The position numbers and the translations under genes are program-made. DNA of 62,385 nucleotides from Oscillospiraceae bacterium (GTDB taxonomy: Bacteria; Bacillota; Clostridia; Oscillospirales; Oscillospiraceae). A model generated the notes under the pieces. It was not told the DNA's origin, did no database searches, and saw nothing but the letters and a program-made list of their open reading frames with translations. Every line of letters starts with the position of its first letter. The first letter of the stretch is position 1. Below, piece by piece: positions 56,690 to 62,385 of this stretch. Location: positions 1-62,385 of the forward strand of contig JAFVXA010000018.1 of NCBI GenBank assembly GCA_017501355.1, written 5' to 3'.

Positions 56690-57073
56690 TTACAGGAACA
56701 CGGCGCCGTCAATATTTGTAAATACACTTTCGCCCATTTCATCCTGCGTGATGGCAGTGATGACTTTTGCATTGGGGACATTGATGATGAAAGCTTTTTC
56801 CGAATCCATGGCAATGACGTTTGTTGCGCCCTTTGCCTGTGCGCGGATCATGCCGCCCTTGAGCTGATCGATCAGACTCTGGGTGATCTCAATGCCGCGT
56901 TCCTCGGCTCTTGTCTTGGCATGCTTGGAAAAAGTTACATCGGGTGTTGTCTGCTGGTTCAGTCTTTCCTGCAGAAGCTGACCAAATCCGCCTGCCGGTG
57001 CCTTCCCTGACACACTCGACGTCGCAGCCGTTTGCTGCTGAACCAGTCCCTGGTTATGTAGGCGTTCAATCAT
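56690..57073 (-). CDS. TIGR02530-type flagellar operon protein
   Basis: A 127-residue protein of the small family found between flgD and flgE in Firmicutes. The N-terminal 45 residues are Gln-rich and unstructured; the conserved part is FSKHAKTRAEERGIEI (about 48-63) and the C-terminal beta segment AFIINVPNAKVITAI. Function is unknown. GAGGTG precedes the ATG. It lies 11 bp after flgD. Confidence 0.88.
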   Translation of the reverse strand: MIERLHNQGLVQQQTAATSSVSGKAPAGGFGQLLQERLNQQTTPDVTFSKHAKTRAEERGIEITQSLIDQLKGGMIRAQAKGATNVIAMDSEKAFIINVPNAKVITAITQDEMGESVFTNIDGAVFL

Positions 57074-57084
57074 ATCGTTTCACC

Positions 57085-57606
57085 TCAGATGCTTTCACTT
57101 TCCTCGGGGGTCTCCACGGGAACATCCGTACCGGCATCGCCGTTTTCTTCACCCTCGGGCTTCGTTGCTTCCTGCTGAGGCAGCGTACCTACCGCCATGA
57201 TCTCACTCATGTAGTAGTACTTATCTCCGACAAACACCACCTGCTGACCGCCCATGGTGCCGGTGCCGGTCACCTCGCCCACGATCTCCTGCAGCTGACC
57301 TTCGGCGTCATACTGACCCACCGTTACGGTCTTGCCCACAAGGGATGCAGCGTAAGTCATAATGGACACATCCGTCATGTTGGTCAGTGCGGAAACCATC
57401 TGCATCATGACCATCTGATTCAGCATTTCCGACGTGTCCGCAGTGGCATCAATGCTCTGGTGCTGCAGCTCCGTCACCATCAGTGTGAGGAAATCCTGCA
57501 TATCCAGATCATAGCCGGAGTTTGCCTTCTGTGCCTTGGCAGTTGCTGCCGCGTTCACAGAACCTGCCGCGAGGAAATTGGTAATATCGCCCATATAATC
57601 GCTCAT
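57085..57606 (-). CDS. flgD: Hook-capping protein FlgD
   Basis: A 173-residue FlgD. The conserved N-terminal part (about 30-85) has DFLTLMVTELQHQ and SEMLNQMVMMQMV; the second half is a reduced beta domain (about 88-140) with an acidic, Pro/Glu-rich tail. FlgD caps the growing hook and is exported. It is shorter than in enterobacteria, as usual in clostridia. AAAGGAGG precedes the ATG. Confidence 0.93.
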   Translation of the reverse strand: MSDYMGDITNFLAAGSVNAAATAKAQKANSGYDLDMQDFLTLMVTELQHQSIDATADTSEMLNQMVMMQMVSALTNMTDVSIMTYAASLVGKTVTVGQYDAEGQLQEIVGEVTGTGTMGGQQVVFVGDKYYYMSEIMAVGTLPQQEATKPEGEENGDAGTDVPVETPEESESI

Positions 57607-57625
57607 TCTGTTTCCTCCTTTCCTG

Positions 57626-58696
57626 TTAGGATGCGGCTTCTTCCTGGGGGATCAAGCCAAGTCGCAGCTGATTGAGGAAATCCTCACCCTGCTGGCGCTC
57701 ACGCCGCTGCTCCTGCTCACGGCTGCGCTGCTGATGACCCTCATAGGATTCGTGCTGCTGTGCTTCGTCCTGGTGAGAGACCTCCACCTGAACATCCTCG
57801 CGGACATTCTGATGCAGCAGGCTCTGCAGACCACCCATATCGCGCTCCAGCATCAAACGGGTCTGGCTGTTTTCCGCAAACAGGGTCACATGCAGGGCGC
57901 CGTCGCCGCTCTTCGTCAGCTCGATGGTGATCTTGCCAAGATGATCGGGGGTAAGCTGCAGTTCCACGCGGGTCTCACCGTTTGCAAGCGTCTCGGTCAG
58001 CTTGTCGCCGATCTGCGCTTTCACACTCTCCGCAGTCTCTGCCTCGGCTGCCACGTCGCTCACCTTGACGGGTGCGGTTTCCACCTCGCGGAACACCTTC
58101 TGCTCGCCCATAACGACCTCCGCTTCTTCTGCAAAGGACTCCTCGTTCTGCTCCGCATCAGCACCGCTCTGCGCTGCACCGTTGCTGCCTGCACTCTGCT
58201 CCGCGGTCTTCACCTCGGGTACTGCGTCAGCGTTCACCGTTTCGACTTCTGCGTGAGGCTCTTCCACCACGGTTTCCACCACCTCAGCTGCCATCTGCTG
58301 CTCTGCGCCGCTTTCCATCACGTTCACAGGCATTTCTGCCGTTTCCGTAACGATCTGCTGGGGCACCGCCATCGTCTCTTCCGCGATCAGCACGTTCTCG
58401 ACCGCCATCACCGTTTCTTCATTCTCCACGGTCACGATCTGCATCGTTTCTGCCACGAACAACTGCATCGCTGCCAGCTCCTGCATAGCGCTTTCGTCCA
58501 GCTCATCCTCCTTGGGAAGCTCCGTCTCGACGGTATCCTTGACGGGTTCCTTCGTCTCGGGCTGTTTGCTCTGCTCTTCCATCATGCTGCGAAAATCTTC
58601 GCCTTCGTTGGTTTCAACTTTCTCAGAAGCCTTGTTGCTCTGAGGCATTGCCATCGACTGCAGCATGGAAAGCATCGTCATCTGCATCTGTTCCAT
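57626..58696 (-). CDS. fliK: Hook-length control protein FliK
   Basis: A 356-residue protein. A long Glu/Val/Ala-rich, low-complexity N-terminal part (about 1-215) acts as the ruler, and the C-terminal Flg_hook domain (about 225-320) has LTPDHLGKITIELTKSGDGALHV (ends LTPDHLG and GALHV). A charged Gln/Arg-rich tail follows. It switches FlhB from hook to filament substrates. AAGGAGGTG precedes the ATG. A 124-bp gap separates it from fliJ. Confidence 0.9.
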   Translation of the reverse strand: MEQMQMTMLSMLQSMAMPQSNKASEKVETNEGEDFRSMMEEQSKQPETKEPVKDTVETELPKEDELDESAMQELAAMQLFVAETMQIVTVENEETVMAVENVLIAEETMAVPQQIVTETAEMPVNVMESGAEQQMAAEVVETVVEEPHAEVETVNADAVPEVKTAEQSAGSNGAAQSGADAEQNEESFAEEAEVVMGEQKVFREVETAPVKVSDVAAEAETAESVKAQIGDKLTETLANGETRVELQLTPDHLGKITIELTKSGDGALHVTLFAENSQTRLMLERDMGGLQSLLHQNVREDVQVEVSHQDEAQQHESYEGHQQRSREQEQRRERQQGEDFLNQLRLGLIPQEEAAS

Positions 58697-58820
58697 ACTT
58701 CGACACCTCCTTCCCTATTGAATTTTCTGCCACGGGGTCTCCTGTCACGCAGCCGCAGGCGTGGCTCCCGCCGCTGCGCCTATATAGCAGGCAGAAGGAT
58801 CGCTCCCCGCCGACTATCCT

Positions 58821-59273
58821 TTATTCATCCGTGCTCTGCACACTCATGCGGGAGGACACAAACTCCTCCACCGCGATCTCCTCTGCTTTGGCAGCAGCCG
58901 CATTGTATGCGGCAAGCTTTTTTTCCCGCAGCTTTTCGATGGCAGAGGTATCGGTTTTGACCTCAACGATCTCCGCCCGCTTCGCCTCTTCCTGCTTGCG
59001 CAGCGCCTGCAGTCGGATCTCTTCCTTTTCAATGTCCCGCTCTCTTGCTCTGATCTCCAGCTGATAGTTCTGAGCATCACGGATACCCAAGCCCTCCGCG
59101 CTGCGGGTGCGAAACTCAGAGGAAAACGCCTCATAGTCCTGCTGCATCTGCTCGATCAGCTCCAGCTGTCGGCGGATCTCTGCAAGAATACGTCCATGCT
59201 CGATCTGCAGGGTATCAAGGATATTCTTTTTATAAGCAAGGACGGTATCGAGGGGAAACTTGAATTTCTTCAT
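58821..59273 (-). CDS. fliJ: Flagellar export protein FliJ
   Basis: A 150-residue coiled-coil protein (almost continuous helix, heptads of Leu/Ile/Glu) with KFKFPLDTVLAYKK at its start. FliJ sits in the centre of the FliI hexamer and contacts FlhA. It follows fliI by 17 bp. The Shine-Dalgarno is weak (GGGGAAGAG). The family is recognised by length, coil and position. Confidence 0.88.
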   Translation of the reverse strand: MKKFKFPLDTVLAYKKNILDTLQIEHGRILAEIRRQLELIEQMQQDYEAFSSEFRTRSAEGLGIRDAQNYQLEIRARERDIEKEEIRLQALRKQEEAKRAEIVEVKTDTSAIEKLREKKLAAYNAAAAKAEEIAVEEFVSSRMSVQSTDE

Positions 59274-59290
59274 CTATGCGCTCTTCCCCA

Positions 59291-60592
59291 TCACTTCAAC
59301 ACTTCTTCCATGAGCTTCAGGCTCTTTTCCGAACTGAACGCCTCGTTCACGCCCTGACAGAGGAAATCATTGATCGCGTCGATCTTTGCAAGGGCATAGT
59401 CCAGTTTCCGATTGGTGCCGGGCTTATATGCGCCGATGGCGACAAGGTCTGCGTTCTTCTCATAAACACTCAGCACATCGCGGATGCGGGAGGCAAGCTG
59501 CCGATGCTCCGGCGAAACGATCTCCGTCATCAGACGGGACACGCTCTGGCTGATGTCGATCGCAGGATAATGGTTCGCGTGCGCCAGCGCACGGGAGAGC
59601 ACAATGTGTCCGTCCAGAATACCGCGCACCGTATCGGCGATGGGCTCGTTGGTATCGTCACCTTCCACCAGCACGGTGTAGACACCGGTGATGGAGCCTT
59701 TTTCAAACTTACCGCTGCGTTCCAGCAGCTTCGGCAGTTCCGTATAGATGGAAGGGGTATAGCCTCTTGAAACCGGGGGTTCACCGATGGCGAGACCGAT
59801 CTCACGCTGTGCCATGGCAAATCGGGTCAGCGAATCCATCATCAGCAGCACATCGTAGCCCTGATCGCGGAAATACTCCGCAATACCCGTGGCAACGCTG
59901 GGACACTTCATACGGAGCATGGCGGGCTGGTCGGAGGTTGCCACCACGAGAATGGAGCGCGCCATGCCTTCCTCGCCCAGATCCTTCTGCACAAATTCCA
60001 GCACCTCTCGTCCACGCTCGCCCACAAGGGCGATCACGTTGATATCCGCCTTGACATTTTTGGCGATCATACCCATCAGGGTACTCTTGCCGACACCGGA
60101 ACCTGCGAAGATACCGATACGCTGACCCTTACCGATGGTCAGCATGCTGTCGATGGCTTTGACACCGAACTCCATCTTTTCGCGGATGGGAGGTCTGGAA
60201 AGCGGATTGATGGGAACGCCGCTGATGCAGTGGGGAACACCGTCTGTGATGGGTCCCTTGCCGTCGATGGGCTGACCGAGGGCGTTGATAATGCGCCCAC
60301 GGAGCTTCTCGCTGACCTGCAGCGTCATCTGCTGTCCCGTGTTTCGGACAAAGTTGCCCGCGGAAATGCCGTTCATGGCGGAATAGGGCATCAGCAGGAT
60401 GCGGTCGTTTTTGAAGCCGACCACCTCTGCCGTCACCTGTCCGCCGGTATCACCGCTGTAAATGCGGCAGATATCACCCACAGCCGCGCGGCTGCCGGAG
60501 GCTTCGATGGACATGCCGACAATGTTTTCAATTTTCCCCGTCAGGCTGTAGGTTTCAGCATTGTAGACCTGACGAATCATCTGTCGGAACAC
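59291..60592 (-). CDS. fliI: Flagellar export ATPase FliI
   Basis: 433 residues starting at GTG 60592. N-terminal domain (about 1-90), Walker A GSGVGKST (164-171), Walker B in VLLMMDSLTRFAMA, the GEPPVSRGYTPS and SIYTELPKLLERSG motifs, and a C-terminal helical domain. It is an F1-beta-like ATPase that primes export with FliH and FliJ. GGGGGAG lies about 13 nt upstream of the start, a longer spacing than usual. It follows fliH by 18 bp. Confidence 0.95.
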   Translation of the reverse strand: MFRQMIRQVYNAETYSLTGKIENIVGMSIEASGSRAAVGDICRIYSGDTGGQVTAEVVGFKNDRILLMPYSAMNGISAGNFVRNTGQQMTLQVSEKLRGRIINALGQPIDGKGPITDGVPHCISGVPINPLSRPPIREKMEFGVKAIDSMLTIGKGQRIGIFAGSGVGKSTLMGMIAKNVKADINVIALVGERGREVLEFVQKDLGEEGMARSILVVATSDQPAMLRMKCPSVATGIAEYFRDQGYDVLLMMDSLTRFAMAQREIGLAIGEPPVSRGYTPSIYTELPKLLERSGKFEKGSITGVYTVLVEGDDTNEPIADTVRGILDGHIVLSRALAHANHYPAIDISQSVSRLMTEIVSPEHRQLASRIRDVLSVYEKNADLVAIGAYKPGTNRKLDYALAKIDAINDFLCQGVNEAFSSEKSLKLMEEVLK

Positions 60593-60610
60593 GACCGATC
60601 CGCTCCCCCT

Positions 60611-61507
60611 TTACTTGGAAAAGTTCAAATTACCTGCCACAGCGCTGGTCGTCTGACTTTCCAGCATATCCCGGATGTTCTTCATCTGGGTGGCAGCACT
60701 GGCATCAATAATCTCATCCGGGCACTCAATGATGCAGGTACCCGCTTCATCGTCCGCCATGGGAATGATCCGCACACGGTCGGACAGCTCACTCAGCGCA
60801 GAGGCAAGGGACGGCGGGATGGATGCCATGCGCTTGGCATCGCACTCGGCGATGTAGATATGTACCCATTCACGGCGTTTGCGCTTGTCGATGGCGGTCT
60901 GGATCATACGCGCTACCACATCGGAGCTGCTTTTCAAGCTGACGCAGACAACCTTTTCCGCCACAGCGAGCGCCAGATCACGGAGATCCTCCACGTTCTT
61001 TTCCATCTGCTCGTCGATCTTATCTGCGGCTTTTTCCAGAAATTCCGCGATCTCCGCTTCCGCGCGCTTGGCAAATTCCTCGCGCTCACGGTCGGATTCG
61101 CCCATGACCCATCGGGAGCCTTCTTCCACGCCCTCCTGATAGCCGGCTTCGCGCCCCTTCTGAAAGCCCATTTCCTTTGCCTTTTCATAGGCATCTGCCG
61201 AAAGTCTCGCCGCTTCTGCCCGTGCATCGGAGAGGATCTTTTCCGCCTCTGCCTCTGCCCGCTGCATGATCAGATCTGCCTGCAGCTTCGCATAGTCAAT
61301 GGGTGCCACTGCCTCCTCCGGAGGTGTCTTCGCCTCAGGAGGATCGGGTTCAAGTACGATCTTGAATGCATCCTCCTCCGGTTCCTGCACCGTCGGGGGC
61401 TGGAGGACTTCCAGCGCCGCCATCTCCATCGTCTCGGCAAACTGATAGTTCTCGACCTTTGGCGTATCGGGATTTGACTTTGACCAAAATTTCCACAAAT
61501 TAGGCAA
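60611..61507 (-). CDS. fliH: Flagellar export ATPase regulator FliH
   Basis: 298 residues starting at TTG 61507, overlapping the end of fliG by 8 nt, with GGAAAGGAC about 9 nt upstream. A Pro/Glu-rich N-terminus (1-80) is followed by a long coiled coil (about 85-170) with GFQKGREAGYQEGVEEG repeats of the FliH GxxxG type and a C-terminal V-ATPase E-like domain (about 185-290; REWVHIYIAECDAKRM). It holds FliI and links it to the C-ring. The GxxxG pattern identifies FliH well. Confidence 0.92.
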   Translation of the reverse strand: MPNLWKFWSKSNPDTPKVENYQFAETMEMAALEVLQPPTVQEPEEDAFKIVLEPDPPEAKTPPEEAVAPIDYAKLQADLIMQRAEAEAEKILSDARAEAARLSADAYEKAKEMGFQKGREAGYQEGVEEGSRWVMGESDREREEFAKRAEAEIAEFLEKAADKIDEQMEKNVEDLRDLALAVAEKVVCVSLKSSSDVVARMIQTAIDKRKRREWVHIYIAECDAKRMASIPPSLASALSELSDRVRIIPMADDEAGTCIIECPDEIIDASAATQMKNIRDMLESQTTSAVAGNLNFSK

Positions 61508-62385
61508 TGATATCGTCCTTTCCGCCCTTCAGGATAATAATTTCTCCCTTTTCTTCCAGGTCGCGGATAATACCCACGATGCGCTGCTGTGCCTCTTCCA
61601 CGTCCTTCATGCGGACATTGCTGGTGATCTCCAGATCGTCGCGGATGTTCTGCGCCACACGGGCGGACATATTGGAGAACAGCTTCTGCGCCACTTCGTT
61701 GTTGGCTGCCTTGAGGGACAGCACCAGATCTCTTGCATCGCAGTCGCGGACGAAGCGCTGCACGCTGCGGTCGTCCATAAAGACGATGTCCTCGAACACG
61801 AACATACGCTTGCGGATCTCGTCTGCCAGATCCTGATCTCTCATGGACAGACCCTCGAAAATGTTCTTTTCGCTGGTGCGGTCCAGACTGTTCATCACAC
61901 TGGCAACGTAGTCGATACCGCCGACCTTGACATGAGAGTTGGTCATAATGCTGGAGAACTTCTTGTTCATCTCCGCCTCGATGATCTTGATCGCGGTGGG
62001 AGAGACCGTATCGATTCGCGCGATGCTTTCCACCACCTGGATCTGCTGCTTTTCTTCCAGCTGTGCCACCACACCTGCCGCCTTGTCTGCGTCCACATAG
62101 GACAGCACCAGTGCGATGGTCTGGGGACGCTCGTTCTGCAGCGCGGAGTAGAGAGACTTCACGTCCGCCTTGTTCATGAAGGCGAACTCACGGTTCTTGA
62201 GGGATCTTGTGACCTTATTGAGCAGATCCTGTGCCGCCTGCTCACCGTAAGCCTTTTCCAGCACGGCGCGGGCATATTCCAGACCACCCTCGGTCACCGC
62301 CTTGTTGGTCATACAGACCTGATAAAAGTCATTGAGCACATCCTCGGTCTGTGCGCCGTTGAGGAAGCCCAGCTTTGCCACCTCG
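61500..62385 (-). CDS. fliG: Flagellar motor switch protein FliG, N-terminus cut by the window edge
   Basis: 295 visible codons; the frame is open to the right edge. The middle domain has NERPQTIALVLSYVDADKAAGVV (ends NERPQ and KAAGVV; the EHPQ-like motif is E-R-P-Q), and the C-terminal domain has the MFVFEDIVFMDDRSVQRFVRDCDARDLVLSLK helix that meets MotA (ends MFVFED and LVLSLK). The family length is about 335, so roughly 45 residues lie outside. The GTG at 62381 is internal, not a start. It rotates against MotA and carries FliM. It is the first visible gene of the operon; fliF and the proximal rod genes probably lie to the right. Confidence 0.95.
   Translation of the reverse strand, partial: EVAKLGFLNGAQTEDVLNDFYQVCMTNKAVTEGGLEYARAVLEKAYGEQAAQDLLNKVTRSLKNREFAFMNKADVKSLYSALQNERPQTIALVLSYVDADKAAGVVAQLEEKQQIQVVESIARIDTVSPTAIKIIEAEMNKKFSSIMTNSHVKVGGIDYVASVMNSLDRTSEKNIFEGLSMRDQDLADEIRKRMFVFEDIVFMDDRSVQRFVRDCDARDLVLSLKAANNEVAQKLFSNMSARVAQNIRDDLEITSNVRMKDVEEAQQRIVGIIRDLEEKGEIIILKGGKDDIIA

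Overview
The window is part of a flagellar and chemotaxis island from a motile, Gram-positive-type bacterium, most likely a GC-rich member of the Clostridia (Oscillospirales-like). Evidence for this placement: FliY (the CheC/FliN fusion) as switch protein, a CheC/CheD/CheV adaptation set, the Bacillus/Clostridium order flgM-flgN-flgK-flgL-yviE-fliW-csrA, a YlqG/FlhX pair, SLH-domain surface proteins and an Nfn-type transhydrogenase. The exact genus is inference. No transposon, phage, tRNA, rRNA or CRISPR array was seen.

Layout. 1-148: 3' end of a flagellin gene. 229-5833: small accessory genes (an unknown protein, a DUF5662 protein, a radical SAM protein), an nfnB-nfnA pair with its Crp/Fnr-type regulator, and an HU gene. 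5896-16147 (minus): a YlqG-like protein, FlhX, a PilZ protein and two very large secreted SLH proteins. 16242-20757 (plus): cheA-cheW-cheR-cheB. 20878-26580 (plus): a sigma-28-type promoter followed by flgM-flgN-flgK-flgL-yviE-fliW-csrA and a YjfB-like gene. 26645-32911 (minus): an unusual run of an FtsE-like ABC ATPase, a FapA/DUF342 protein, a CheY-like protein, an FtsA/PilM-like ATPase and a membrane protein. 33003-33893 (plus): a C39-like peptidase. 33935-37172 (minus): fliD-fliS and a FliT-like gene. 37344-39369 (plus): a strongly structured RNA candidate, then parA and a ComFB-domain gene. 39420-62385 (minus): one long motility operon, read fliG-fliH-fliI-fliJ-fliK-flgD-TIGR02530-flgE-flbD-motA-motB-fliM-fliY-cheY-fliO-fliP-fliQ-fliR-flhB-flhA-fliA-flgF-flgG-cheC-cheD-cheV-EAL/HDOD.

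How it works together. The long operon encodes the export gate and ATPase complex, hook, stator, switch, CheY, adaptation proteins and the sigma factor FliA. FliA would read the flgM and perhaps the fliD promoters, making the hook-filament junction, cap, chaperones and the FliW/CsrA flagellin control circuit. CheA/W/R/B complete the sensory pathway.

Most interesting points: (1) a roughly 280-nt structured RNA candidate directly upstream of parA-comFB; (2) three copies of a FliM-like CheY-docking motif in the FliY linker, and one more copy of the same variant in the ComFB protein; (3) the ABC/FapA/CheY/FtsA-like/membrane-protein operon, which matches no pathway known to me; (4) a PilZ gene overlapping a giant SLH gene by ATGA; (5) absence of fliL, flhF and flhG from their usual places; (6) a possible RNA switch in the flgM leader.
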